NCBI GenBank assembly: GCA_934339135.1
Contig: CAKRHP010000010.1
Span: 1-64,000 of the forward strand
Direction of reading: 5' to 3'
Source of the DNA: an uncultured Lachnospiraceae bacterium
GTDB taxonomy: Bacteria; Bacillota; Clostridia; Lachnospirales; Lachnospiraceae
DNA: 64,000 nt
Below the pieces are notes generated by a model. The model saw nothing but the letters and a program-made list of their open reading frames with translations. It had not been told where the DNA came from and searched no databases. The position numbers and the translations under genes were made by a program. The stretch's first letter is position 1. Each line of letters opens with the position of its first letter. Positions 7,792 through 16,978 of this stretch are shown here, one piece after another.

Positions 7792-8931
7792 ATGATCTAT
7801 TTGGACCATGCCGCAACGACAGCAGTTTATCCGGAGGTCATCCGTGAAATGACGCCTTATCTAAATGAATATTATTACAATCCATCCGCTGCCTATAAAG
7901 AAGGCAGATTGCTTCATAAAAAGCTGGATCAGATCCGTACCAGTCTTGCAGAAAGTATCCACGCAAAACCGCAGGAGATCATTTTTACCAGCGGCGGGAC
8001 AGAGTCAGACAACTGGGTACTGGTCAATGCTGCCAGATCTCTCTCCGGGAAAGGGCGTCATATCATCACCTCTGCCATGGAGCACCATGCCGTTCTCCAC
8101 ACCTGCCATTTTCTGGAAAGCTGTGGTTTTGAAGTGACTTATCTGCCCGTGAATCGTGAGGGTTTTGTGGAGCCTGCCGTACTGGAAAAGGCAATCCGTC
8201 CCGATACGATCCTGATCTCGGTGATGTATGCCAACAATGAGATCGGCACTCTGCAGCCTGTCCGGGAATTGGGACAGATTGCACAAAAAAACAGCATCCC
8301 GTTTCATACAGATGCTGTGCAGGCATATGCCCATGTGCCCATTAATGTGTCAGACACGCCCATTGATCTTTTAAGTGTCAGCGCCCACAAGTTCGGTGGA
8401 CCTAAAGGTGTCGGCTTTCTCTATGCCAAAGAAGGAGTTCCGCTGTCTCCCCTGCTGTACGGTGGTGCCCAGGAGCAGGGCAGGAGAGCAGGGACGGAAA
8501 ATGCAGCCGGAATCGTCGGCATGGGAAAAGCCGCACAGATTTCAGTAGAACATATAAAGGAATATTCTACAAAAGAATCTTCCCTCCGCGATCACCTGAT
8601 GCAACGGATCCTGTCGGAAATTCCTATGACCAGACTAAACGGCAGCAGCAGGAAACGTCTGCCGGGCAATTTAAATGTCAGCTTTCAGGGGATTGACGGT
8701 GCCACACTGATCGCCATGCTGGAAACAAAAGATATCTATGTATCCGGCGGTTCTGCCTGTTCTTCTGCCGATCAGGCTCCTTCCCATGTACTGCATGCCA
8801 TTGGACTTTCGGATGATATGGCTCTTGGTGCACTGCGCATCACCATCGGCCATGAAAATACCATGGAAGAAATGAATACGACTTTCGAAAATATTCGTTC
8901 TTTTGTGCAGGAGCTCCGGCAGATATCATAG
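7792..8931 (+). CDS. Cysteine desulfurase (NifS/IscS family)
   Basis: PLP enzyme, 379 residues, that removes sulfur from cysteine as an enzyme persulfide for Fe-S clusters, thio-tRNA or other cofactors. It starts with the family motif YLDHAATT. The PLP lysine is K200 in SAHKFGG; the persulfide cysteine is C323 in GGSACSS, the short-loop class I form. There is no adjacent iscU or thiI, so the acceptor is unknown. The gene is convergent with the PHP phosphatase gene, their stop codons overlapping by six bases. Start ATG 7792 follows GGTGAAAGGGG at a longer than usual distance. Confidence 0.92.
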   Translation: MIYLDHAATTAVYPEVIREMTPYLNEYYYNPSAAYKEGRLLHKKLDQIRTSLAESIHAKPQEIIFTSGGTESDNWVLVNAARSLSGKGRHIITSAMEHHAVLHTCHFLESCGFEVTYLPVNREGFVEPAVLEKAIRPDTILISVMYANNEIGTLQPVRELGQIAQKNSIPFHTDAVQAYAHVPINVSDTPIDLLSVSAHKFGGPKGVGFLYAKEGVPLSPLLYGGAQEQGRRAGTENAAGIVGMGKAAQISVEHIKEYSTKESSLRDHLMQRILSEIPMTRLNGSSRKRLPGNLNVSFQGIDGATLIAMLETKDIYVSGGSACSSADQAPSHVLHAIGLSDDMALGALRITIGHENTMEEMNTTFENIRSFVQELRQIS

Positions 8932-9768
8932 CGGGATCATTTCCGGCCGGCGTCCCCGGAACTCCGTGTAATACCGGAAACCGCATTTTCGTAAAAGCTC
9001 CGGAATTCCTTCAAAGGCATATGCCAGATGCTTTGTTTCATGGGCATCCGAACCCACGGTAATGATCTCTCCCCCAAGCTCCCGGTAGCGTTTCAGTACC
9101 TTTTCCTGAGGATTGGTATGACCAAGACCATATTTGATCCCGGCGGTATTGACCTCAATCCCTTTGCCCTTTGACAGCAGGAGATGAAGGATCTCGTCGA
9201 TCATATCGGACGAGTCCCGGAAGCAACGTTCCATATATGCCTCGTCAATGATCCCCTGTGCCTTATTTTTCTGCTGTGTCGGGGTATAACGGATAATATA
9301 ATCAATGTGGCCATAGACATCAAATTCCGTATCTGTCTGGATATTTTCCATGGTGATCTCATAATATCTCCGGATTCCGTCCTTTTCGGAAAACTGTTCC
9401 CAGAAGGACGGATAATACGGATCAACATTATCTACCAGATGTGTTGAACCAATTACAAAATCAAAGGGATGGGCATGGATCAGCTCATTGCACCTCTGCG
9501 CCAGATCCGGTTTCAGTCCAAGCTCCACACCCCGGCGGATCTCAAACTGCGGATATTTCCCCTGTAGATAGGAGAGCATATCAAAATAAGGCTCCATCTC
9601 AAACAAAAATTCCACACCATTTCCGGTGTCCGGAAAATCGTAGTCAATATGATCCGTAAAACAAACAGAATCCAGCCCCAGCTCCATGCCCCGAAGGACC
9701 ATTGCCTCCATCGGAGTATCACTGTCTGTCGAAAATGATGTGTGTACATGGTTGTCAGAACGTATCAT
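8926..9768 (-). CDS. Histidinol-phosphatase (PHP family, HisK/HisJ type)
   Basis: Metal-dependent phosphatase of the PHP fold, 280 residues from ATG 9768. The motifs are in family order: HVHTSFSTDS near the N-terminus, FTDHIDYD, a GSTH segment after DFVIG, and GSDAHETKHLA near the C-terminus, giving the metal-binding His and Asp residues. It probably hydrolyses histidinol phosphate in histidine synthesis, though PHP phosphatases also have other substrates and no his genes are nearby. An ATG at 9819 gives a longer product, but the family begins at MIRSDNHVH. The leader is AAAGGAATGG plus nine bases, one of five such leaders in the window. It is probably co-transcribed with rqcH upstream (72-base gap). 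Confidence 0.85.
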   Translation of the reverse strand: MIRSDNHVHTSFSTDSDTPMEAMVLRGMELGLDSVCFTDHIDYDFPDTGNGVEFLFEMEPYFDMLSYLQGKYPQFEIRRGVELGLKPDLAQRCNELIHAHPFDFVIGSTHLVDNVDPYYPSFWEQFSEKDGIRRYYEITMENIQTDTEFDVYGHIDYIIRYTPTQQKNKAQGIIDEAYMERCFRDSSDMIDEILHLLLSKGKGIEVNTAGIKYGLGHTNPQEKVLKRYRELGGEIITVGSDAHETKHLAYAFEGIPELLRKCGFRYYTEFRGRRPEMIPL

Positions 9769-9840
9769 AATAATTTTCCATTCCTTTCTCGGTCCGCAAA
9801 CCATCGGTTGCACGGGCAATAATTTATAAGTATTTTATCT

Positions 9841-11631
9841 CTAATCCTCTACTTCCTTAAGACCGGAAATATCCGGCACGATGGTCATGGAATAATTGGT
9901 ATAATATACGACAAAGCCCGGCTTGCTTCCGTTTGGCTTTTTAATATGCTTCCTCTGAATATAATCAATCTCTGCCTTTGCCTGATCCTTCGCCTTGGAA
10001 TACCAGCCAGCCAGAGCGGCTGCCTCCTCAAAGGTGCTGTCCGGCAGCTCCTTTCCCTCGGTCTTTACGATCACATGGGATCCGGCTGTCCCCTTCGCAT
10101 GAAACCACCAGTCACCGCCATTGGCAAAGTGGAAGGTGAGTTCATCATTCTGATAGTTATTCCTTCCCACATACATATGAAATCCATCCGAGGAAATATA
10201 ATGAAACGGCTTGCTTTTTACTTTGACACGACCCTTACTGTTACGCGGCTGTGCATGCTTCTTTACATAACCGCACTCGGAAAGCTCCTGACGGATCAAT
10301 GTCAGATCTTCCTCCTGACGGGCAATATCCAGTGCATTGCTCACAGACTCCAGATGCTCAATTTCCTGTCTGGTTTCCTCCAACTGCACGGTCAGTGCCT
10401 CAAAGGTTCTTTTTAACTTGGCATATTTATCAAAATACCGCTTGGCATTTTCCATGGCAGATTTCGTCTCATCAAGAGGAATTGTGATCTCCTTGCCCTC
10501 ATCATAATAATTCTCGCAGGTAAAACTTTTCTCACCGCCTGTCAGACTATAACCATAGGTTGTTAAAAGATCACCGTATACCTTATATTTATCACGCTTT
10601 TTCGTGTCACGGAGCTGTTTTTCCTGAAGATCGTATTTCTTACGGCAACGTTCCAGTGCTGTGTTAGTGACCCGGCGCAGCTCAAAAGATTTCTGGTGGA
10701 TCCGGGAATACAGCTCCTTCTGCGCATAAAAGTCAAACAGCAGGCGGCTGATGCTGTCATAGGAGATACTCCGGCAGGTCTCGTCCCTCTCATAGGAGGT
10801 CAGAGGAAATGCTGCAAACTCCACCGGCTCCTGTCCACGTTTGATCAGCGTCGGAGCAAACGTATGGGAGAGCAACTCCTCCCGGATCCGCTCAAAATTG
10901 CGGAACAGATGAAGCCGCTCCATATCCGAAAACTCACTGGTAGAGGAAGCATCCTGCAGACTCGCCCGGTATAAAAGCTCATTTGCCATCACCGGACTGA
11001 AACCGGTCAGGGAAGTATACAGTGCTTTTGCAGGGGGCATGGGTTTTGTCAGGATTTTTTCCGTAAACTCCTCGCAGCTTACCGTAAATGGATCCAGTTT
11101 TTCCTGTGTATTCGGGATAAAATATGTCCTGCCCGGCAGCACCTCACGCACAGAGCTGACAAGAGCTGAGACCCGTTTAATGCTGTCAATGATCACATCA
11201 TCCTCCTGACAGAAGATGATATTGCTGTGCTTACCCATCAACTCAATATATAATTTTTTTTGACACAGATCCCCCATCTCATTCAGATGCTCCAGTTCAA
11301 AGCAAAGCACGCGCTCCAGACCGATCTGCCGGACAGAGAGGATCCGGCTGTTGGACAGATGCTTCCTGAGAACCATACAGAAGGTCGGTGCCGTCATAGG
11401 AGAGTTCTTGGTCTCCTCCGTTTCATAGATCAGTGGGAGACTTGGATTCACGGAAAGCACCAGCCTTTTCTGACTGCGTACAGCCTTTCCGTCCTCCCCG
11501 GTTCTGCTCTGCTTGATCGTCAGAAGCAGCTCATCCTTCTCCGGCTGCGCAATCTTGGCAATCCGGCCTCCCGCCAGATCCCGCTCCAGTTCATATACGA
11601 TATTTGCAATTACCATTCCATCTAATGCCAT
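9841..11631 (-). CDS. rqcH: RqcH/NFACT-family ribosome quality control factor
   Basis: Homologue of bacterial RqcH (eukaryotic Rqc2/NEMF), formerly annotated as fibronectin-binding protein, 596 residues. NFACT proteins bind 50S subunits blocked by peptidyl-tRNA and recruit tRNA-Ala to add C-terminal alanine tails that mark nascent chains for degradation. Visible parts: an N-terminal NFACT-N domain (LDGMVIANIVYELERDLAGGRI), a central coiled-coil arm (about 330-430, rich in K, E, R), and a C-terminal NFACT-R/DUF814 domain with GRNNYQNDELTF and DWWFHAKGTAGSHVI. The length is normal. PHP phosphatase follows on the same strand. Confidence 0.9.
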   Translation of the reverse strand: MALDGMVIANIVYELERDLAGGRIAKIAQPEKDELLLTIKQSRTGEDGKAVRSQKRLVLSVNPSLPLIYETEETKNSPMTAPTFCMVLRKHLSNSRILSVRQIGLERVLCFELEHLNEMGDLCQKKLYIELMGKHSNIIFCQEDDVIIDSIKRVSALVSSVREVLPGRTYFIPNTQEKLDPFTVSCEEFTEKILTKPMPPAKALYTSLTGFSPVMANELLYRASLQDASSTSEFSDMERLHLFRNFERIREELLSHTFAPTLIKRGQEPVEFAAFPLTSYERDETCRSISYDSISRLLFDFYAQKELYSRIHQKSFELRRVTNTALERCRKKYDLQEKQLRDTKKRDKYKVYGDLLTTYGYSLTGGEKSFTCENYYDEGKEITIPLDETKSAMENAKRYFDKYAKLKRTFEALTVQLEETRQEIEHLESVSNALDIARQEEDLTLIRQELSECGYVKKHAQPRNSKGRVKVKSKPFHYISSDGFHMYVGRNNYQNDELTFHFANGGDWWFHAKGTAGSHVIVKTEGKELPDSTFEEAAALAGWYSKAKDQAKAEIDYIQRKHIKKPNGSKPGFVVYYTNYSMTIVPDISGLKEVED

Positions 11632-11701
11632 AACTTCCTCATCCCCTTTATCACATTTTCTCTTGCTCCATTTTATATGTACTGTCTTCCTTTTGCAACA
11701 G

Positions 11702-11730
11702 TTGCCAAAAAAAAGTTAATATGGTACATT
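11702..11730 (+). promoter_or_regulatory. Promoter of the PlsC-like gene
   Basis: TTGCCA (11702-11707), a 17-base spacer and TACATT (11725-11730). A small hairpin GACGA-AATA-TCGTC (about 11750-11763) lies in the leader. Confidence 0.6.
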
Positions 11731-11785
11731 ATCTATCAGGAGAAATGAACGACGAAATATCGTCATAAGAAATGAGGAAGAAAAG

Positions 11786-12526
11786 TTGCTTCGTTTTGTT
11801 TATGTGTTGATCAGAAATTTACATAGAGTCTGGATGATCCCCCAGGCAGGTTATTATGCCGCAAGAGACCGGAAGTATTCCGAGGAGTTCCGATATCAGT
11901 ATGATCTGAAAATGATCCATCAGATGATGAAAACCGCCCGGATTTCCACCTCTGTGTATGGCCGTGAGAATCTGCCATCCCAGGGAGGCTATGTGATGTT
12001 TCCCAACCATCAGGGTAAATACGACGCTCTGGGGATCATGTACGGTCATCCGCTGCCTTGCTCCGTTGTGATGGATGATGCCAGATCCCATATGCCGTTA
12101 GTCAGCCAGTTTATTGATCTGGTGAAAGGCAAGCGCATCAAGCTCCACGATATCCGGCAGGCTGCCAGGATCATTCAGGAGGTTTCCGCAGAAACGGCAC
12201 AAGGGCGGAAGTTCATTATCTTTCCGGCAGGAGGGTATAAGCACCGCAATGGCAATCATGTGGATCCTTTTAAACCCGGTGCCTTCAAAAGCGCCATGAA
12301 GTCAAAGGTTCCCATTGTCCCGGTGGCTCTGGTGGATTCCTGGAAAGTATATGACCTCAATTCTCTGCGCCGGGTTCGCACACAGATTTATTTTCTGAAA
12401 CCTCTCTATTATGAGGATTACAAGGATCTAAAGTCTGTGGAGGTCTGCGATGAGGTTTACCGCAGAGTATGTAAGGCAGTAAAGCTGGGAGAGCGCAATA
12501 TGCCGGAACAGGCAGTACGTTGTTAA
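11786..12526 (+). CDS. 1-acylglycerol-3-phosphate acyltransferase-like protein (PlsC family)
   Basis: Membrane-associated acyltransferase of phospholipid synthesis, 246 residues. The acyltransferase motif NHQGKYD supplies the catalytic HX4D, and FPAGGYKHRNG corresponds to the substrate-binding FPEGTR-type motif, here with AGG in place of EGT. PIVPVALVDS is the later conserved block. The start is TTG at 11786, preceded by GAGGAAG at good distance; there is no in-frame ATG with a better site. The N-terminal 25 residues are hydrophobic to amphipathic, fitting membrane attachment. The altered FPEGTR motif leaves the exact acyl acceptor uncertain. Confidence 0.82.
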   Translation: MLRFVYVLIRNLHRVWMIPQAGYYAARDRKYSEEFRYQYDLKMIHQMMKTARISTSVYGRENLPSQGGYVMFPNHQGKYDALGIMYGHPLPCSVVMDDARSHMPLVSQFIDLVKGKRIKLHDIRQAARIIQEVSAETAQGRKFIIFPAGGYKHRNGNHVDPFKPGAFKSAMKSKVPIVPVALVDSWKVYDLNSLRRVRTQIYFLKPLYYEDYKDLKSVEVCDEVYRRVCKAVKLGERNMPEQAVRC

Positions 12527-12633
12527 GCATGAACCGGTATCTCCTACATATATTATGATGCAAGGGTCAAAAGCAGACAGTATTTATATACGTATAGTGA
12601 TACAATTCTAACACAGGAAAGGAGGGGTGTCCC

Positions 12634-13062
12634 ATGAAAAAATTACGAAAACAGCACTGGCTGATCGTTGTCATGCTCTTTTTTGTGCTTATTTCAGGAA
12701 TTGCTACGGATGTTACAAGAATCTCCCAGATGGACACCACGGATCATTTCCGTCAGGAAAGCCTGCTTTCCACTCTTTCTTCCATACAGACAGAATCGCC
12801 GGATCTTTGCAATCCGGAGCAGTTAGGCATCCGCATACTGCAGCCGAAGCTTGAATCGTCACGTCCGGTATCCTTCCGTCAGGATGGACGGCAGCAGCAT
12901 CTTTTACTACTGTTATATACGGCGATCATATTCTGTTTCTGTGTCTTTTTTGCCCGGAGAAGCTACGAACCGGCATTCTATAAATCTACGACACATCATC
13001 TCGCCCGGATCATGCGGTTTATCCATGACAAGGATGGCGAAAAAATCTCTTTTTCTTTCTAA
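12634..13062 (+). CDS. Small membrane protein of unknown function, 142 residues
   Basis: Not recognised. There is a hydrophobic segment at residues 9-26 (LIVVMLFFVLISGI) after a basic KKLRKQH start, and a second one near 89-107 (HLLLLLYTAIIFCFCVFF) followed by arginines. The 60-odd residues between are hydrophilic and would lie outside the cell if both ends are cytoplasmic. The tail is basic and histidine-rich. AAAGGAGG lies eight bases before the ATG, so translation is well supported. It sits alone between plsC and a 45-residue membrane peptide and is followed by nested inverted repeats. Confidence 0.65.
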   Translation: MKKLRKQHWLIVVMLFFVLISGIATDVTRISQMDTTDHFRQESLLSTLSSIQTESPDLCNPEQLGIRILQPKLESSRPVSFRQDGRQQHLLLLLYTAIIFCFCVFFARRSYEPAFYKSTTHHLARIMRFIHDKDGEKISFSF

Positions 13063-13103
13063 AGGTACCCTGCCTGTCAAGACAGGTTGCTTTTGTGTAC
13101 CTT
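13062..13103 (+). terminator. Nested hairpin, probable terminator
   Basis: Inner stem CCTGTC-AA-GACAGG (13073-13086) is followed by TTGCTTTTG. Outer arms AAGGTAC (13062-13068) and GTACCTT (13097-13103) can also pair. The T tract is weak, so termination is likely but not certain. Confidence 0.5.
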
Positions 13104-13167
13104 TCATTCACGTAACTTGAAAAAGGAATATTGGCACGTTATGTGCAGAAAAGAAAAGGAGTTTATT

Positions 13168-13305
13168 ATGAGTACAACTATCATTTTAGCTATTGTAGGT
13201 GTCGTGATCTTAGGGGTAACAATCTTTAGTTTCCAGTTTTCCAACGGAGGCTCTGCCTCTGACACAGAAGCCGGCAACGAAACAAAGAGCGGCAGCAGTA
13301 AATAA
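13168..13305 (+). CDS. Single-pass membrane peptide, 45 residues
   Basis: Short protein with one transmembrane helix (residues 4-21, IILAIVGVVILGVTIFSF) and a hydrophilic tail rich in Ser, Gly, Asp and Glu. ATG 13168 is chosen because AAAAGGAG lies nine bases upstream; the frame stays open to 13087, but that part has no hydrophobic character and no ribosome binding site. The coding pattern and clean RBS favour a real small gene. I do not recognise a family. The D,D-carboxypeptidase gene converges on it 15 bases later. Confidence 0.55.
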   Translation: MSTTIILAIVGVVILGVTIFSFQFSNGGSASDTEAGNETKSGSSK

Positions 13306-13319
13306 TCTGTCGTAATACC

Positions 13320-14576
13320 TCACGAAAACACATAATTCCGAAATAGATGTTTTAACACATAGGGGAAATTCCTGGCGGCAACATCCTGTTCTGTATAAAT
13401 AGAAGACGTTGTTAAGACCTCTCCATTCAGCAGGATTTCCTGACTCCCCACGATATCCCCGCTGCGGACAGGTGCAGTCAGCTTCTCCGGCAGAGACGTC
13501 CGGATTTCCACGACGTCATCGATTCGGAGTGGCATCTGCAGACTGTCCGTATCTTCTTTTGGCATAGAAACCGTAACACCATGATCCTGCCCGTTTTCCA
13601 CAGGCAGCTCCCATGTATCCTGATCTGTCGGGATCTCACAGGTCTGAAAGCCTTCAAAACCATAATCCATAAGCTTTGTGGTATCAGACCATTTATATGT
13701 CTTATGAGGCGGCCAGCCACAGGCAAGAACAGCCGATACCAGAGTACGGTTATTTTTTGTAGCGGCACCACAGAAGCAATAGCCTGCGTTGCCTGTAAAA
13801 CCGGTTTTAATCCCCAGAGCACCCTGATACATAGTCAGAAAAGCATCGTGATTGGACACCTGAAAGCTGCGTTTTTCGGATGCATCCTGAAACTGATACT
13901 TCATTGTCCGGATCACTTTTTGAAACTCTTTATTCTGAATCGCATAAGCGGCGATCATACAGAGTTCTTTTGCAGTGGTATAATGCTCCGGATCATCCAG
14001 ACCATTTGGTGTGACAAAATGCGTAGAGACACAGCCAATCTCCTCTGCCTTTTTGTTCATCAGCTCTGCAAAGCCCTCCACGGATCCTCCCAGGTGTTCC
14101 GCGATGGCAACCGCCGTATCATTATGGGATTCTAACATCAGGGAATACAACAGATCCCTCAGACGGTATTTTTCCCCTTTCCGGATATTCAGCTGAACAT
14201 CCGGCATGGATGCGGCATAAGCCGATACGGAAACCAGCTCATCCAAACGGCCGGATTCCAGTGCCAGAATGCAGGTCATGATCTTTGTGGTGCTTGCCAT
14301 CGGCATTTTTTCATTCTCATTTTTGGAGAGTAAAAGCCTTCCGGAGTCTTTATCCATCACACAGTATGCCTTTGCATAAAGAGAGGACGGGGTAGAAGCA
14401 GCCACACGGGAGCCAAGCTCTGATGCCGTCATACGGACAACCGGCTCCACGGATGCCGCCGGACTTTCCGATGGTTCCCAAAAGACTTTTTCCTGTATTT
14501 CCATATGATTTATTAATGGTTTTGCCAAAAGGAAAATACAAAAGACAAGTAAAAGAAAACTGATGATTTTTTGCAT
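13320..14576 (-). CDS. D-alanyl-D-alanine carboxypeptidase (DacF/PBP5 type)
   Basis: Low-molecular-weight penicillin-binding protein, 418 residues, that trims the terminal D-Ala from peptidoglycan pentapeptides outside the membrane. An N-terminal hydrophobic segment (ISFLLLVFCIFLLAKPL) acts as signal or anchor. Active-site motifs: S95-TT-K98 (SxxK), S150-H-N152 (SxN) and K257-T-G (KTG). A beta-rich PBP5 C-terminal domain follows (about residues 310-390), and the tail LKHLFRNYVFS may be an amphipathic membrane anchor. It is the first of three such enzymes in the window and stands alone on this strand. Confidence 0.92.
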   Translation of the reverse strand: MQKIISFLLLVFCIFLLAKPLINHMEIQEKVFWEPSESPAASVEPVVRMTASELGSRVAASTPSSLYAKAYCVMDKDSGRLLLSKNENEKMPMASTTKIMTCILALESGRLDELVSVSAYAASMPDVQLNIRKGEKYRLRDLLYSLMLESHNDTAVAIAEHLGGSVEGFAELMNKKAEEIGCVSTHFVTPNGLDDPEHYTTAKELCMIAAYAIQNKEFQKVIRTMKYQFQDASEKRSFQVSNHDAFLTMYQGALGIKTGFTGNAGYCFCGAATKNNRTLVSAVLACGWPPHKTYKWSDTTKLMDYGFEGFQTCEIPTDQDTWELPVENGQDHGVTVSMPKEDTDSLQMPLRIDDVVEIRTSLPEKLTAPVRSGDIVGSQEILLNGEVLTTSSIYTEQDVAARNFPYVLKHLFRNYVFS

Positions 14577-14757
14577 GATATTACCCTGTATTTCAGATAG
14601 AATTACCTAATTATATGAAGAAACGGTAAAATCATTCTTTTTTCTTCCCGGAACAAAAAAATGGCGAAAAAACGGTTGCCATTTTTGTCCAAAAGAGATA
14701 CACTTATACTTGGTGTAAATTTGTTATTATTATTACTACTATATAGGAGGTCAAAAC

Positions 14758-16191
14758 ATGAGTAACTCAAACACTATGTCTGCAAAAGACCGTATAACGT
14801 CTTTAGTTGACGAGAATAGTTTTGTTGAACTCGGTGCCGGAATTACCAAGAGAAGCACAGATTTCAACATGCAGGAGAAATCCGTACCGGCAGATGGTGT
14901 CATCACCGGATATGGACTGATCCAGAACAATCCTGTCTATGTATACAGTCAGGACGCATCTGCACTGAATGGTACGATCGGAGAAATGCATGCAAAGAAG
15001 ATCGCACACATCTATGAGCTTGCAATGAAGACAGGAGTACCTGTGATCGGTCTGATCGACTGCGCAGGAATGCGTCTTCAGGAGTCCACAGATGCCCTTG
15101 CAGGATTTGGTCAGATCTACAAGATGAAAGCAAAGGCTTCCGGAGTGATCCCACAGATCAGTGCCATCTTTGGCAACTGTGGCGGTGGTGTGGCTGTTAT
15201 GGCTGCTATGAGCGATTTTACATTTATGGAGCAGAACAATGGTAAGCTTTTCGTAAACTCTCCAAACACACTGGAGGGCAATTACACCGACAAGCTGGAT
15301 ACCGCATCTGCTGATTTCCAGAAGACAGCTTCTGTTGTAGACGTGATCTGCGACGGAGAGGCTGAGGTATTCGAAAACGTACGCAATCTCGTAAGTATTC
15401 TTCCGGAGAACAATAACGAGATCGGTGGTATGGAGGAGTGCCTTGATGATCTGAATCGTCTGGTTCCTGATTTCGCCGCTGAGATCAAGGATCCTGCTGC
15501 CGCACTGGAAGATCTGGGTGATAACAACTTCTTCCTTGAGTTAAAGAAGGATTTTGCCAAAGAAATGGTAACCGGTTTCATCAGTCTTGACGGTATGACA
15601 GTAGGTTGTGTAGCCAACAGAACCGCTGTTTACGGCGAGGACGGCAGTGAACAGGAGAGTTTTGAGGCACGCCTGACATCTGACGGATGTGACAAGGCCG
15701 CTTCCTTTATCAAGACTTGCGATGCATTTAATATTCCGGTTCTGACCCTGACCAATGTAGAGGGCTTTGCTACTACAGTAGAAGAGGAGAAGACCATTGC
15801 TTCCAAGGCTGCTGCCCTTACCGCTGCATTTGCTGAGGCAGATGTTCCTAAGGTAAACCTGATCACAGGAAATGCTTACGGAAGCGCATACATCACCATG
15901 AACTCCAAGCACATCGGTGCAGATATGGTATTTGCCCTTCCTGATGCAAAGATCGGTATGATGGATGCACAGGTTGCTGCCAAGATCATGTATGCCGATG
16001 ATAAGGACGCAGACATTGCAGCTAAGGCCGCTGAGTTTGCTGCACAGTCCGGCACAGAGGCTGCTGCAGCCAGAGGATATATTGATTCCATCATCAGCCC
16101 TGAGGCAGCCAGAAAACAGTTGATTTTCGCATTTGAGCTTCTGTTCACAAAAAGTGAGTATCCAATCGGCAAGAAGCATGGAACCATCTAA
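14758..16191 (+). CDS. Biotin-dependent carboxyltransferase subunit, MmdA/12S-like
   Basis: Acyl-CoA-type carboxyltransferase of the crotonase fold, 477 residues, first gene of a five-gene biotin operon. The N-half has ITSLVDENSFVELGA and DCAGMRLQES...GG, the C-half SKHIGADMVFALPDAKIGMMDAQ, which are the two crotonase-like lobes of methylmalonyl-CoA decarboxylase alpha, glutaconyl-CoA decarboxylase alpha and transcarboxylase 12S. These move a carboxyl group between an acyl-CoA and carrier-bound biotin. The protein is somewhat shorter than the usual 510-520. ATAGGAGG precedes the ATG. The same operon holds the oxaloacetate-type 5S-like subunit, so the natural acyl-CoA may be malonyl- or methylmalonyl-CoA, but substrate cannot be read from sequence. 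Confidence 0.85.
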   Translation: MSNSNTMSAKDRITSLVDENSFVELGAGITKRSTDFNMQEKSVPADGVITGYGLIQNNPVYVYSQDASALNGTIGEMHAKKIAHIYELAMKTGVPVIGLIDCAGMRLQESTDALAGFGQIYKMKAKASGVIPQISAIFGNCGGGVAVMAAMSDFTFMEQNNGKLFVNSPNTLEGNYTDKLDTASADFQKTASVVDVICDGEAEVFENVRNLVSILPENNNEIGGMEECLDDLNRLVPDFAAEIKDPAAALEDLGDNNFFLELKKDFAKEMVTGFISLDGMTVGCVANRTAVYGEDGSEQESFEARLTSDGCDKAASFIKTCDAFNIPVLTLTNVEGFATTVEEEKTIASKAAALTAAFAEADVPKVNLITGNAYGSAYITMNSKHIGADMVFALPDAKIGMMDAQVAAKIMYADDKDADIAAKAAEFAAQSGTEAAAARGYIDSIISPEAARKQLIFAFELLFTKSEYPIGKKHGTI

Positions 16192-16206
16192 GAAGGAGAG
16201 GCATTT

Positions 16207-16929
16207 ATGAAAAGAAAATTATTATTATTTTTCTGTGTTTTATCCTGTGTATTGATGGTATCCGGCTGTTCTTTAGTCCGTGGAAATGAAAACTTTGACA
16301 AGAAAACTCTGGAACAGCAGACAGACAGTTTCCTGACAAACTGGTTTGCTGCAGATTTTGAGGGAACCATTTCCACCTATAAGGATCAGATGGATGATAC
16401 AACCCTTGCACAGTATCAGCTTTATGCAAAGCAGAAAGCACAGTATAAGGGATTAAAGAAAAAATTAAAAACAGAGTTTACGATCACAACAGATTCCGCT
16501 ACCGTTACAGAAACACTCCTCTGTGAAAGTGGTGATAAGGTTCTTGCAAGTCTTACCTTCGACAAAGATGGCAAGATCCAGACGGATGACAGTGGCAACT
16601 ATTCATTCAAGTTTGATGAATATAAAACTCTGGGCCAGAAAATGCAGAAAGCTGGTCTGAATACGATCATGAGTATGTCTATCGTATTCCTGGTACTGAT
16701 CTTTATCAGTCTCCTGATCAGCTGCTTTAAGTTCATTGGTCTCGTTGGTAAAGGAAAAGCTGACAAGGCTCCTGTAGCAGCTACAGCTCCTGTGGCACCG
16801 GCTGTTTCCGAACCTGAGAATCTGGTGGATGACCTGGAATTAGTTGCTGTGATCACCGCAGCCATTGCCGCTGCTTCTGAAACAGAAAGTGCAGACGGAC
16901 TTGTTGTTCGTTCTATTATCCGCCGATAA
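16207..16929 (+). CDS. Lipoprotein-OadG fusion: decarboxylase gamma/delta-like subunit
   Basis: This 240-residue protein joins two parts. Residues 1-20 are a lipoprotein signal with lipobox VSGC (Cys21). Residues 22-150 form a hydrophilic outer domain of DUF3887-like character (FLTNWFAADFEGTISTYKDQ). A transmembrane helix (about 152-175, SIVFLVLIFISLLISCF) leads to a cytosolic Ala/Pro linker and an OadG-type tail (DDLELVAVITAAIAAA...VVRSIIRR). OadG/MmdD subunits anchor and assemble the sodium-pump decarboxylase through such a tail. The N-out/C-in layout fits both halves. Ordinary OadG proteins lack the lipoprotein part. It lies 15 bases after the 12S-like gene. Confidence 0.82.
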   Translation: MKRKLLLFFCVLSCVLMVSGCSLVRGNENFDKKTLEQQTDSFLTNWFAADFEGTISTYKDQMDDTTLAQYQLYAKQKAQYKGLKKKLKTEFTITTDSATVTETLLCESGDKVLASLTFDKDGKIQTDDSGNYSFKFDEYKTLGQKMQKAGLNTIMSMSIVFLVLIFISLLISCFKFIGLVGKGKADKAPVAATAPVAPAVSEPENLVDDLELVAVITAAIAAASETESADGLVVRSIIRR

Positions 16930-16978
16930 TAGACACCAAATAAACGATTGAATACAATTTATTAAATGGAGGATTATC

